A DNA stretch of 64,000 nucleotides, from the NCBI GenBank assembly GCA_947359465.1, contig OX375877.1, positions 27,167,235 through 27,231,234 on the forward strand, in the 5' to 3' direction. Source of the DNA: Metellina segmentata. Lineage: Eukaryota > Arthropoda > Arachnida > Araneae > Tetragnathidae. Positions 19,354-31,169 of this stretch are shown here, piece by piece (position 1 is the stretch's first letter; each line of letters starts with the position of its first letter). Under the pieces are notes generated by a model. That model was not told the DNA's origin and searched no databases. It saw only the letters and a list, made by a program, of their open reading frames with translations. Position numbers and translations under genes: made by a program.

Positions 19354-19945
19354 TTAAATTCTTCTTTCCAATTTCTTTAAATTCTTCTTTTCAATTTCTT
19401 TACATTCTTCTTTACAATTTATTTTTATTCTTCTTTACTATTTCTTTAAATTCTTCTTTTCAATTTCTTTTTATTCTTCTTTACAATTTCTTTAAATTCT
19501 TCTTTTCAATTTCTTTAAATTCTTCTTTTCGATTTCTTTAAATTCTTCTTTTCGATTTCTTTAAATTGTTCTTTTTCATTTCTTTAAATTCTTCTTTTCG
19601 ATTTCTTTAAATTCTTCTTTTCGATTTCTTTAAATTCTTCTTTTCAATTTCTTTAAATTCTTCTTTTCGATTTCTTTAAATTCTTATTTTTGATTTCTTT
19701 AAATTCTTCTTTTCAATTTCTTTAAATTCCTTCTTTTTTAATTTCTTTAAATTCTTCGTTTAATTTCTTTAAATTCTTTTTTCAATTTCTTTGAATTCTT
19801 CTTTTCAATTTCTTTTTATTCTTCTTTACAATTTCTTTAAATTCTTCTTTTCAATTTCTTTAAATTTTTCTTTTCAATTTCTTTACATTTTTCTTTTTAA
19901 TTTCTTTAAAATTTTCTTTTTATTTTCTTTAAATTCTTCTTTTTA
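19354..19945 (+). repeat. Minisatellite, ~23-bp pyrimidine-rich unit
   Basis: The unit AATTTCTTTAAATTCTTCTTTTC repeats some 25 times with point changes (TTTATT for TTAAAT, CGATTT for CAATTT) over about 590 bases. The top strand is almost pure pyrimidine apart from AAA/AA spacers. There are no flanking duplications. Ends grade into unique AT-rich sequence. Confidence 0.9.
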
Positions 19946-20520
19946 ATCAAGTGACAACTCAGCATCAATTACTATTTTTTTCGTCCATCATAACCTCCAA
20001 TAGATTCGTTGTCAGACATTTTAGACAAGTATTTGCAGTGTTTTAAACAGAGACCACAAAAAGACTGCTTCAGAACTGCGACTAAACTATCGCAAGTGGG
20101 TGCATGTAACGCCTGCCCGTGTAAATTCATTGGGTAGGTCATTCATAGTGTCATTAATGGGGTCAGCGAAATAGGACCGGTTGCAACTTTTTAATCGCTG
20201 CAAATTGTTTAGTCGCAATTTTGTGCACTAGTATTTGAAACAATGAGTTGATTATATTTGCTGATTATATTTGAGATTATTTTTGCGTTTGAAAAGTCGC
20301 GCTGCTAGAAATCGTAAGTGGAGGCCTAGCCTCAAAGAGAAATAAATCTAGCTGTCTTTTCGATTTGTTCTCGAATATTTTTATGTATTTAATTTATACC
20401 TACATTTTTTTTAAATTCGTCTTAACCAATCAACTATTACTATTTGAATGTTATTTGTAACATTTATAGGTGGTGTGCTAAAATTGAATTCGACAAACAA
20501 GTAATGTCACGTTCTCAATA

Positions 20521-20600
20521 GGCATCGGAAACACGTTCCACCACAAAAACTCTAACCACATTTAACTTGCCAGAAAATGCTTCTCAGTTTAAGATTGGGA
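20521..20600 (+). repeat. RepA 3' fragment
   Basis: GGAAACACGTTCCACCAC, then TTTAACTTGCCAGAAAATGCTTCTCAG, matches the RepA 3' part at 405-465 and 31120-31165. Confidence 0.5.
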
Positions 20601-20629
20601 TTACATTTATTCCATAGTAGCCACTACGT

Positions 20630-20776
20630 GGCCAGCACGGCGTTGCCCGTGACAGTTCTTTTCGTGGGGTCAGGTGTGACCTCTGCTAGCTGACGCTCGC
20701 CAACCCCCGGTGATTGCTACGTATTCCCATTTGGTTTGCTTCGCATACGAACTCCACGGGCACCGCCGTGATGGCC
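20630..20776 (+). repeat. GC-rich hairpin cassette, third copy, inside a 22-bp inverted repeat
   Basis: The core CTGACGCTCGCCAACCCCCG, GTGATTGCTACG and GGTTTGCTTCGCATACGAAC corresponds to the cassettes at 4825 and 5865, with decayed right arms. It is bracketed by GGCCAGCACGGCGTTGCCCG (20630 on) and the inverted GGCCATCACGGCGGTGCCCG (ending 20776), matching at 20 of 22 bases over the full arms (20630-20651, 20755-20776). No coding content. Confidence 0.6.
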
Positions 20777-21039
20777 TTGAAATGACAATTATCAACAACG
20801 TAATCTAATTTAATTTATCAAAACCGTCCCGCCCTAAGGCATACGGTATACCTTTAGGTTGTGAGCAACCCTGCACAGCACATGCGTTCCCGCCTATGTT
20901 TCTCACTATTACAATACAATTACACTTACTATCATGGGATGGGCTGTGATGGACTATCAACAACGTAAATAAAACACGCTAGAATCCGAAAACTTGGAAT
21001 GGTTCCAAAGGCATTAGGAAAAAATTAGGACTACCTGTA

Positions 21040-21150
21040 TGCCAAATTTCATTATTGTAAGTGCTATAGATTCGTCAGTACACTGATTACAGAGAAACAA
21101 ATAGAAGACAGAGAAACACTTCCTTTTATAATAGCAGAGATACACGATAT
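21040..21150 (+). repeat. Dispersed repeat, probable retrotransposon 3' end (copy 2)
   Basis: CCTGTATGCCAAATTTCATT, GTAAGTGCTATAGATTCGTC, then AAACACTTCCTTTTATAATA. It pairs with 2135-2245. The final TTTTATAATA is a common ending in arthropod non-LTR or Helitron-related 3' regions. Confidence 0.5.
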
Positions 21151-21337
21151 TTGGTGGAACAAGGTTGGTGGCTCAACACTATCGACTTTGGTAGTATATC
21201 GGAGCATCTATAAATTTTTATATTAATAAATGTTTAAGATTTTTAAATCACTTTTAAATGTGTAAAATTTAATGTTTGTATTTTATATACTTATATCAGT
21301 TTTAGGTTAAATTTAATGCATCTGATATTGGTAATTT

Positions 21338-21412
21338 TTAGTTAACGTCGTACTAGAGCAACACAACGGGTTATTGACGACGGTCCGGGATCAGTCCCTT
21401 AAGGGAAAGGCA
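21338..21412 (-). repeat. SINE2 3' fragment
   Basis: On the minus strand the fragment reads GGGACTGATCCCGGACCGTC, GTCAATAACCCGTTGTGTTG and CTCTAGTACGACGTTAACTA, as in the SINE2 3' end. The head is missing. Confidence 0.75.
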
Positions 21413-22457
21413 TCTTATATTGGATGGCATGTGTTAGCAACATTAGTGGCTTAACTTTATTTTTGATGTGTTTCTTTTAGCTTAAAATATTTAACCATTA
21501 AATTAATAATTTAAAATACTGAACTTATTTTACAAAAATATTAATGAATCGTCCTCAATGAAATCCTGAATGTTCGTTTGGACCAATAGGTTTTTTTTTA
21601 AACTCAAAAAACATGTTTATCCCTAGTTTCCTTTAAAAACTTTTTTGACCTGGATTTATTTTTGCAAACATCGAAGACACTTGTCCTACTGAGTTGGAAA
21701 TATGCTTGTAAAGCACGATTATCCCAAGGATGTAAAAAAATACCATAAATGAAAATGAGAACGATAAATTGCAGTGCTAAAGTCGATTTGCATGAATAAT
21801 CTGAATACACATTACCGTAATTCATTATATCCAGTATTTAGCACAAAGCATTTAACATTTCCATAACATGTGGCCCTTTCATTACTTGTTTTTGAAATTC
21901 TGTCTTTTGTTAGTCATTGTGTGCTTTGTCTTTTCAGTTTCTTATTTAATACCGTTTTTCTATAGATTTATCATAACTCACTGTGTATTTTAAAAACGAT
22001 TTTGTTTTCGTTCCCAAGTTTTAGAATAATAACTGCAATTCACACCTCTTATTTTGAAAATGCATGTTTTTTATTTTTTTGTATTTCAAACCACTAAACA
22101 TATACTACTCTTTCCGTTCCAATAACTGAGATGATACCATTTATTTAAAAAAATTGTCGATAGAGTAAAAAGAGAAAAGTTCTGTAACATAAGCATCACA
22201 ATTTTTTTCTGCTATGTTATTATTCCACTTAGAAACGAGGATGTAACGGAATTTTGGACTTGATTCCGACATAGCTTTTCATACACAGCTATCAGGAGCT
22301 AGAAATATTTAAAAATCTCTTGTTGAAATTGACATTTTAATAAATAAAAATGATAATTTTTTTTGTATATTATTTTTATTGTTCAGTAGTTTTTACTGTA
22401 GGATACCGTTTTTATAAGAATATTTGGGAACCTAATATATTTTAATTTTACTTTTGG

Positions 22458-22625
22458 AGAGTGTTGCGGTCATCTCAGGTGTTAAGATAGACTTCTGACC
22501 ATGGTTCAAAATTAAATAGAAAATTAATACCGTGGTACAAAATTAATTAGGTGTTGTCCTCGGTTATTTCCCTTCGGAAGCAATCCCAGACCGTCGTTGC
22601 AGTGCCGTTGAAAATTTAACTTCCA
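22458..22625 (+). repeat. SINE2 partial, rearranged
   Basis: TCATCTCAGGTGTTAAGATA, GACCATGGTTCAAAATTA, GGTGTTGTCCTCGG and CAATCCCAGACCGTCGTTGC follow SINE2 order. A short internal duplication (ACCATGGTTCAAAATTA / ACCGTGGTACAAAATTA) is present. Confidence 0.6.
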
Positions 22626-22629
22626 GCTA

Positions 22630-23060
22630 ACTTTAATTTTAGGAAACGGAAACTAAACTAAAGTATTGTTAAAGTATTACAAGAATATCTAATAATTGTT
22701 AACTTCCCAATAAAAGTAAAGGAAATACTCAAATCATATTTAACTAATTAGTAACAGGTAATTAAATTAAAATAATTACTAAATAATAGTTAGTTAAATT
22801 GTAATTAAAACGACCAAATTACAATTAATGGAATTCTAATTAATTACGAAATAATATGGGATTTATTTATAACTATAACATATAATTAATTTATAATATT
22901 TTTTAAATAATAACTAATTAGTTCATAATTAATTACTAAATAATAATTACGACGTTATAAGTAATCATTAAATACTAGTTAATTAATTTATAATTAATTA
23001 CTAAACAATATATAAGTAATTTATAATTACTTACTAAATGATAGTTAATTACTCAAATTC
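22630..23060. repeat. AT-only cryptic repeat (TAATTA-rich)
   Basis: A long run of TAATTAATTTATAATTAATT and TACTAAATAATA words with no fixed period. It is low-complexity and non-coding. Confidence 0.75.
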
Positions 23061-23490
23061 ATATTAAGCAACGATGCCCTTAAATTTGTGAAAGAGAATA
23101 TACATTCCATAATCCTGCTTTTTACTGCTTTTTTAAAGTAACCAGCTGAAAAATGCAACATATTTTGTACAGTTAGAAAATTACTATGCAATCTAGAAAA
23201 CAATTTCAATCAAATAAAGCTTATAAAAAAACTAAAACATTCGTTTGCAAGGTTTACAATCTTGTCAAAAGTCATAAAAGTTCTGTCCCACAGAGGAAAA
23301 TAAAATGTATTACAATGTTCCGTCTTGGGTGTCGTCCAAGAAGGTCACCTTCGGAATTCAAAAGGAGACCTGTGCACGGTCACTTGAGTTACAATGTGGC
23401 CATTTGGCAAAATATGACCTTTTACTAGATTAAACCAATCAATCCAATATGACCACGGCTGCAATAGTGGCAACTGGTCGAGTGATCCAC

Positions 23491-23760
23491 TTAACCCTCG
23501 TGGTGGTTTTCCATCGCGTCGAAAACCACCCTGTAGAGGCCAGCCTCCGGTCCAAACACCTGTTCCAAACTGTCGCCATTTCGAGGCATAGAGACAATTT
23601 GTTTTTCCTACTCGCATTTTAATTCCCTTTCGTGTAATTGGGCAGTTGTTCCTGATAAGGTATCTCGTAATTCTCAAAGCTGACCAGATCTAGATGGACG
23701 AGATATCCGCCATTAGAAGCAAAATGACCAGATGCTATAGATTATTATAGACCATGGTAT
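23491..23760 (+). mobile_element. TTAA-family MITE remnant with terminal hairpin
   Basis: TTAACCCTCGTGGTGGTTTT starts at 23491. A perfect 10-bp hairpin, GGTGGTTTTC (23502-23511) with GAAAACCACC (23521-23530), follows at once. After unrelated sequence the family subrepeats return (AGCTGACCAGATCTAGATGG, ACGAGATATCCGCCATTAGA) at about 23660-23740. The right terminus is not found. It may be two fragments. Confidence 0.5.
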
Positions 23761-24870
23761 AGATCTGTGTTCTGTGTATGTTATCCCGCTTTTAATTGGC
23801 CTCTGGCATCGATCACCATTTACGAGCTGTCAGCGACTGACATTCTAGAGTGTTCCTCCTTTTGTTCGGGGTGACCTACCCTGTCGACCGTGAGGTGTGA
23901 ACGCTTTGGGGGAAAAGCAGAAGGTCGCTCCAGTGATATCTATCTCGAGCCAAACAATACGCCACACAATACTATGAAAGGAAAGCGTGCAAGGAAGCAC
24001 ACAAGCCTGTATCGATCAAGTTAAGTAATTAGGCAAGGTCATGCAAGCGAAAGAGCCGTTCTCTGAGACGATTGAAAAAATATAAGCGCCGCCGCGTAAA
24101 GGTTAATAGATAAATATGAATTATAATAAATATTTTACTATCCCTATTTATACTAAATAATATAAATAAAGAATAATTGTATTCCTTAACAAAACTATTA
24201 AAAATTTAAATTCAATATTGAAGATTTCGAACAAATTTTGAAAGAACTACTAAACACATAATGAAGTCGACAAAAATAATGCGAGTTGTTTTAAGGCACT
24301 TTGGGAAATACTCTTATTGCAACTATACTTTACGAAAGAAGTAAACGCTGATTATACAACAAAAGCATTTCCAATCAGATGTAAATAGGAAACTTCCGAA
24401 ATTTGCAACCCTTACCCTGGTCTTTGTAACGAAACCGATACAGAGTTGTTATTCTGGGACAGATATTTTAAAAACTAGCAGATGCTCGATAGCATCTGAT
24501 ATTTCCTTTTCTTGCGGAAATATAATCACTGGGGCAGAAAGCCGATCTTCTTTGTTAAACCTGAAAGGCTGCAAAAAGGAACACAAGATAGTGTCGAAGA
24601 TTGATGTGGATCAGATAAAATTGTTTCGTAAAAGGTGCGATATTGTGTTCTCAGGAACAATTAATTGGAGTATAGAGGCAGTGTATTTTCGGAATGAGGG
24701 TGTATCCCAACATAAAAAGTTGAGATACTTGTAGGAATCATGTGAACTTTATACTATCAGGATAGGTTTTTCATATTAGTCTTTTAGTTCAAACTTTGAC
24801 ATTTGTTTAGTAAATAAGCAATATTTTCTTAAACAGAGACATAAACTATTCGGACAAAAATATTTGGACA
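23761..24870. other. Unassigned interval with a balanced-composition block
   Basis: The part 23800-24090 has mixed composition (GTCGACCGTGAGGTGTGAAC and so on) and no repeats; the rest is AT-rich. A perfect small hairpin AGATGCT-CGAT-AGCATCT lies at 24482-24499. No gene. Confidence 0.35.
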
Positions 24871-24874
24871 CAGC

Positions 24875-25283
24875 TTGTGTACTGGTTATTATACCCAATT
24901 TTTGATCTGGATACCAATATCCTGTATTGACCACATGATCGATCGGAATGAGTGGAGTACTCAATTGGTATCGGATAGAAATACGGACATACCTTAAATG
25001 AGGTTGACGTGCAACGTAGACTAAAGCCATCACAGGAATAAATATAGTTTCTCTTATCTCAGGGTTTCAAGCTGTTGTTTAGAATGATTTGAATAGAATT
25101 AGCAACTCAACGTTTTATCGTGGATCATGGTTAAGATCTAAAGCAGTGCTATACATACTAGTTGTATTGGTTATTATACCCAATTTTGATGTGGATACCA
25201 ATATCCAGTTTTGACCTCAGGTTCGATCAGAAATAAGTGGAGTTCTCAATCGGTATCGGATAGAAATACGGACATACCTTTAT
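24875..25283 (+). repeat. Direct repeat pair, ~115 bp, 290 bp apart
   Basis: Copies at 24875-24993 and 25166-25283 share GGTTATTATACCCAATTTT, GGATACCAATATCC, GATCG(A/G)..TGAGTGGAGT and CGGTATCGGATAGAAATACG with about 10-15% differences. Family unknown. Confidence 0.75.
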
Positions 25284-25859
25284 ATATGGTGACCGCCATA
25301 TTGAAGTAAGGCATCGGATAAGGATATACAGGTTCCATCTTTTGGAATCAGGTGGTTCTTTCCTTCTGGAATCTAGATATTTCTATTATTGGTGAACGAC
25401 ACAGTAAAGGCAGCCGGATTCTGGTTGGTAACTTCGTTTATTTTTCATTCAATTCGTCGATGGTACATCTCTTAATTGTAGAGTTACCATATTTTTGGAA
25501 ATAGCTGGCCACAACCGAAAAAGCCTCCGTCTCTTTTTTTAGCGTTGGCGTTTCTCTATCGTTCTCCCCGTCTGACCTTCCCCCAATATTCAGGGTGCTA
25601 AACCCCGACCTTGCCAGGGGGTCGAATTCTTCTATTGGCCGAGTGACATTGCGCCACTTCAGATATCAACCCCAGTGGGTGAAGGGTGAAAGCGCACCCG
25701 TTCCAATTTCTCGGAATCGAGGGGTGATGAACTTGGTTTCTCCTCAAGTTCAGGGATTTGTTAGGGGACTGGACATTGACACAAATAGCTTGCTGGTTGT
25801 GTTTCCCTGCTTTTAGGGCAAAACAATATTTGATGTGATTGTCATATCACAGCCTGTTT
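25284..25859. other. Unassigned interval
   Basis: Contains a GC-richer stretch (25560-25790) with a 73-codon frame of no recognised family. The texture suggests the 3' part of a retroelement, but I cannot name it. Confidence 0.35.
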
Positions 25860-26395
25860 TTCAGAAAAAGGGCTTTATTGCTCTATTTATTAACAGATAG
25901 GCTCTCTTATTGCTTGCTCGTATTACAGCTACAACACGTCGAGGCATATTTTCCACACGTTCTCTGTAAGCCTGAGCAGGAATAGCTCGCCATGCCTCTT
26001 CCAAGGCTGTGAGAAGATATTGCTGCGAAGATGGGCGTGGCGGTGTCGTGCTCGTCGCTCCAGTTTTTCCCACAAGTGTTCGATTGGATTAAGATCTGGG
26101 CTCTGAACTGGCCAATCAAGAAAATTCACCTCATTTCAGGAAACCAGTCCAGCACACGTTTTGTAGTATGACATGGAGCTCGATCCTGTTGGACGAAACA
26201 ACCATCATCGCCGTAGTATTGTCACAGTGTAGGCAAGGCCGAATCATCCAGAACGTCGAGGTACATGTCATAGTTCATGGTACCAGATAGATTAAACAAT
26301 GGGCCGTCCTAACCGGGAAAACAAGCCCACACTAAGATGGATCTTCCTCCAACTTTCTGAAGTGTCCAAAAACTTTAGTCCATATTGTGTATATA
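25860..26395 (-). pseudogene. Tc1-like element with broken DD34E transposase
   Basis: On the minus strand, after the terminus-like ACACAATATGGACTAAAGTT (about 26390), come FVQQDRAPCHTT (second Asp, about 26168-26197), an LDWPVQSPDLNPIEHLWEKL segment (catalytic Glu) and the C-terminal TENVWKIC... region down to about 25870. A stop and a frameshift separate the blocks, and the N-terminal binding domain and first Asp are missing. No matching left terminus was found, so this is a truncated copy. It belongs to a different Tc1 lineage from the ones at 9873 and 27884. Confidence 0.8.
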
Positions 26396-27883
26396 ATGGT
26401 GAAATCAATAAAATATGGTTTGAGGTTTTAATACTTTAAAAACCATTGTTTCCCATTGTGGAAACTTATGGGGCAATACTTGATCCAGGGAAAATGGGAA
26501 TTGGACGGGTGGTTTTGAGGAGTATGAATAAACAATAAGAAATTGCTAAAAATGTGTCACCTAGTAAAGTTTGAAACAAACTCTTGTCCATTTGATCATT
26601 TAGACACACTACATGGTCATTCTGGTATTTCTAAAAACTAATTGGTTGATAAATTTGCCAACGAATCTACAAAAACAAATATGCCCAAAAATAGACTTCC
26701 AAAATTACTTATAAAAAGTGGAAAACTATAATAATTTATTAATATCTTGGAAACCACTCTGATTCACAACATTTAAAAGCCAAATTACGAAAAAAAAATA
26801 TTATTTCCATTCATACAAATACGTCTAAAAAATTTAAGACAAACAATAGCACAAACTCATAAATATTCCTCCGTTTTACTAGAATCAATCACTACTTTTA
26901 TCGTTTTCACTCTATCGATTCACCTTTCTACAATGATACCAATTTTGCTGTTCAAGACATCGATCATGTTCTCTTCCATCGTCCATAATTTAATCATGAA
27001 AGACTATTTCTCTTTCAAATTGCTTCTTCTCTTGAGAACTCTAGGTCGCTTCAGAATTGTCTGCTTCTTATTATTAGTTATTTCTCTACATTGAAAAACT
27101 TTGTTTTCAGAATAATTTTTATAAAATTTTGTTACTGTCAGTAATTTATCCAATCTATACGCGTAATACTTTAGTGGTGTATGTAGTAGTAAATTAAAAA
27201 AAAAAAAGAACATACCACATTGAATTCGTATTATGAGTTATACGTTGAAAAATTGTAAGTTACACGTGATCGGTCAAAAATCAAGACAAATTGTAACAAG
27301 CGATTGTTAGCGTGTATGTATTTGCATGTACTTTCGACTTACATTTCCGACTGCTTTTTTGTTATCCTGTTTAACTGAACTTGGATTCAGTTCAGTAACG
27401 AGTCTTTTAACTAAAATGAAGAAAAACCGACTGTAAATTGTTTCATGTGGAGGTTTAAGGATGCAGCTGGAGAATATAGAGACTGATATAGACAAAATGA
27501 TATCACAAGAAGCTCATCATTCTATTTAGAGATAATTTTTAATTTCATATCATTACTACGAGCAATCTAATGTGTTTACGTGAATTTACTTCCTTGTTAT
27601 TCCATATTTATGAAAGCTGTTGTAGTTCCAATTTCAGGATGTTTTGTTTCCCAAACTACCTTTTAGAAAATCTAAAATTACCCTAAGCTAAAATGTTTTG
27701 GTGGACTTAAAAAGTGAGGGGCACTACAGTTTGCAGAGAGCGGTTACAAAAATTGTCTCTGAAAGGGGAACATTGAGCCGAAAACGTTTTAGAAACTATG
27801 CTTCAAACCGTAGGTCTAGGTCTAATTTGCCTTCGTACTACAAAATATGACTGTAGAGCGACAAACCAAACTATAGATATACT
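26396..27883. other. Unassigned AT-rich interval
   Basis: Only short, low-complexity frames. No repeat family of the window is recognised here. Confidence 0.45.
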
Positions 27884-28443
27884 ACCCTACAGTAATGGCC
27901 CGTACGCTAGCGGATTTGCATAAAATCCGACTACTTGTTTGAGGGTGTTTTTCGTGCTATAGCCTGGGACCTTTGCATGTTTTTCCTGGTCAATTGAACG
28001 CCGACGCCTACATGAACATTTTGGACAATCAGATTCTCCCTACGCTCTGTAAATTGTATGGAATGGGCAAATGTTACTTTCAGAAAGACAACCCTCCATG
28101 TCATGTTGCAGCCTCTGTGAAGCAGTGGTATCAAGATATGAATGTATTACGTCTTCCATGGCCTGCTCAGTGTACCAACCTAAACCCCATGAAACATTTG
28201 TGGTACGAGTTAGAGCGACGCTTACGGACCAGGGAACCACGTCCGAAATCTACAGCTGAGTCGACGTCATTATTGTAGCAGGAATGGACACAAATACCCA
28301 TAGCTGTGTATCAAAACCGTGTTGAAAGTATGTCCAGAAGGGTTGCTAGTGTAATTGCAGCACGTATAGGACCATCCCCCTATTAAAGCATGTATTATTT
28401 CCCTTATACCATCACATCTTGCTGTCCGGTCCATTATTGTAGG
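27884..28443 (+). mobile_element. Tc1-like element, internally deleted
   Basis: The ends TACTACCCTACAGTAATGG (left) and, inverted, CACTACCCTACAATAATGG (right) form terminal inverted repeats abutting TA. Sequence beyond the right end (28444-28560) is shared, inverted, with 42183-42295. This shows that the longer element has an outer part past the inner repeat (see the IR/DR copy at 42145). Confidence 0.75.
27934..28386 (+). pseudogene. Tc1 (DD34E) transposase C-terminal half
   Basis: One nearly continuous frame covers PGQLNADAYMNILDNQILPT, CYFQKDNPPCHVA (second Asp at 28087-28089), PWPAQCTNLNPMKHLWYELE and, after a stop at about 28276-28278, an EWTQIPIAVYQNRVESMSRR C-terminus ending at TAA near 28386. 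The glutamate of the expected NPIEHLW motif is a lysine (28192-28194), at the correct spacing of 34 residues, so the site is catalytically dead. The first Asp and N-terminus are deleted. Confidence 0.85.
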
Positions 28444-28560
28444 GTAGTGTATATACTGCTAGGATAAAAGTTCTCAGTTTTCCACAGATTACTGTTTGAA
28501 GGCCAAAATGTCTTGACAGTTGCTACTTTGAACAATTCATCTTCGAATTACCATCGAGTT

Positions 28561-30743
28561 CCTTAATATCTATGTGATTACAATTTCGGAACAATTAACA
28601 TTCAAATCAACAAAAAGAACACACTTGATCTTTGGTCCTTCTAAGGAAGTTAATTTACCTTTCTGTATATTTATTTTTCTTCCCTTGTTGTCTTTTATTT
28701 GGCCAAATTTGGCCTTTGCACCATATAACCCAGAACAAACCATACAATTATCTGAAGCTGTTTGGATGGTTGTTGAAAATTTCTGCAGACAAAAGTAAAT
28801 TTCGCAGGGCTTCCTGATGATCAGTGTCAATTGCACATAGATCAGGCTAAACCGGCAAATTTTGTTCTTACAACTGTAGCAAAAAATGACCATAGATCAA
28901 CAACAAAAAAAAACCTTTTACAAGCGGGTCCAATTTTTGCTTTAAAAAATGATTTTTCCTATGGTTTTACTTTCATATCACACAGAAATACGTCTATTGA
29001 TCTGAATATACAAAATTTGACGGATTTTTGATTGATCGACGAATGAAAGTGGTTATGATTCGAGAATTTTAATAGCCTCTTGTTTTGTTTAAGCAAAAGT
29101 TGTCTGTATCCATATATGTAATTAGTGTTTAAAGCGTTCGATATTCACATTAAAAACATTTTTGTGGATGCTTATTCAGGAGCAAGAGTAACGCAATGCA
29201 ACATTCGTTGCTCGAACATATTTAATAGTTAAATACATAAAGCTTTTTGTGTATTTAAATTGTCTGTTTATTTAAATTGCTTTTTATATTATGGGTCAAT
29301 AGCTATTCTAACCGAGAATGACTTCTTCGATTATTTTTAGTTCTTCCAAGTGACCTGATTCTTTGTACAAATGCCCTTGAAAGTGGTTTTGTATAACCCT
29401 TTCTTCAAATGGAAAGCAATTTTAATGACTTACAAAAAATACATGACGCGTTTCTATTGTTCTATGTTCATTTCAATCAAGACGTCTTACAAGGTGTGTG
29501 TTTAATGTCATTCCAAAAACTAAAAATAGAAAGTGATTAAGATTGATAATATTTGCTACCTGTTACTCCAAATTGATCTGAAGTTTAGGCGTGGGCTCAT
29601 TTCAAGTTAATCTATCTTTAAAAGTAATGAAGACTCAAAATTGAATCATTCTTGCTCATATTTGATTGACTGGGATTCTTTAAAACGCCAGGAAATTTAG
29701 TTTCGAAAGTATTCTGAATATTTGCAACTACTTTCTAAATTCTAGGAGTCTTGAACTTATATTTCTGGACAACTTCTGTATAACTCTTCAAAATATATGA
29801 TACGTATGTATTCTGTTATTAATTGCAACCAACTCCTAAGGCCCAAACTCCTTAGTGCCCCCAATAATATTTGTGAAGGGTCTAGTTTCCTCAAACGGGA
29901 GGGATAAATATGGAAATATAACTAATTAGGTAACCAAATAACTTTAATTAACACCTAATACCACCGGGTTCTAGAGACAGATCCCTCTTGAAGACCCTAA
30001 TTATTTTCATGGGAACCCAAACATAAGGAATAAATACGAGTATTACAAATCTACAGATATTATAAGTACCAAATTTTCAGTGATTTCTTATCTCCTTTAT
30101 GTGGTTGCTTGGTCCTTTTATCAGAAGTGATGTGCCAAGTCTGATGGACTCAAACATAGTGATTCCTAGTATTTTATGGTTGGGGCCCAAAACAACCAAA
30201 AATAATGATATTGTGATATTTATCCCTCAAAAGCGATGAGGATGAATATTGCTGACTTACAGATAATGCGAGTAGCCAACTTTGAAATGATTCTTCCTAA
30301 TTTATTAGGTTGCTCGACTACTTTAACAGAAGGGGCGAAACAATTCATAAAACTCCGAACAACTTTGGTGATAGTTTTTTTTTGGGTTTGGGCCCGGTCT
30401 CTTTTGAACAGGAGGGGTAAATCTAATAAATTTATAAAATATGTATAAATAAAATAAAGAGTTCCGAAGCCCACTTATATATGCCCCTGCTCCAAATAAT
30501 TTCCATAAGTTGTTGTCACTGGAGTGTCGACGGATTGATTTTTAAATTGAATGAGGTCCAAGGGTTACATAAGTTTGGACTACCCTACACAAGACTTTTC
30601 CTAGCCTACTCTCCGATTGAGACTGAATATGAGAAGTATTTTCGTTGAAAAAAAAAATAATAGTAATAAAAAAAAAAAAAAAAAAACAGACGGAAAGCAA
30701 AGATTTTCTGATTTGATTTTAAGAATTTATACTCAAATGCTCA
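28561..30743. other. Unassigned AT-rich interval
   Basis: No gene seen. Frames at 28570-28893 lie on both strands and show no domain. Two blocks around GGAGGGATAAAT (29900) and GGAGGGGTAAAT (30411) are weak direct repeats of each other. A long A run occurs at 30669-30687. Confidence 0.4.
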
Positions 30744-31168
30744 TGCTTGGCGCGTTTGTTGGGGTTAAAATGAAATTAATTGCTGTTTTGGTGACTTTTG
30801 GGGTGTATCTTCTAGACTGCGACTGGTACAGCAGTTGTACCTTGATTGCTCCAAGAAGCAATTTAGACTTCGGCCAGTTCAGCAGTTATACCTTGAAAAT
30901 TATAAGAATCGAACCTGTTATATCTATAGTTGTAGTCAAAAGGTTATTTGACTACGGCTATAGATAAAAAAGGCGCAACAGATAACAACGCCAAATAGAT
31001 AATATGCATTTATCTATTATGCGTTGACCAATCTGAATTCATTCTCTTGAATTTTTTTAGCGAAGTGCTAAAATAGTATTCGCAAAGAAGCAGTGATGTC
31101 ATATTCGGAATACGTACCAGAAACACTGCTGCCATCTACATTTAGCTTGTCAGAAAATACTTCTCAGA
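30744..31168 (+). repeat. RepA copy interrupted by RepB
   Basis: The left part (GCGTTTGTTGGGGTTAAAAT, TGCTGTTTTGGTGAC) and right part (31015-31168: GCGTTGACCAATCTGAATTC, GAAGTGCTAAAATAGTATTC, AAACACTGCTGCCATCTACA) flank a different repeat (30810-30970). Confidence 0.55.
30810..30970 (+). repeat. RepB copy 1, uninterrupted
   Basis: Contains a 53-bp direct duplication (TAGACTGCGACTGGTACAGC and TAGACTTCGGCCAGTTCAGC, each followed by AGTT(G/A)TACCTTGA), then ATAAGAATCGAACC. It ends with an inverted pair (TATCTATAGTTGTAGTCAAA, TTTGACTACGGCTATAGATA-like). It serves as the empty site for the hAT element at 32660-33249. Confidence 0.65.
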
Positions 31169-31169
31169 C

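Noticed and set aside
19354..19945. CRISPR-like array
   Set aside because: Repeats are directly adjacent with no unique spacers; it is a minisatellite.
25595..25816. 73-codon + strand frame with Pro- and Arg-rich sequence
   Set aside because: Texture suggests a retroelement piece, but no motif could be named.
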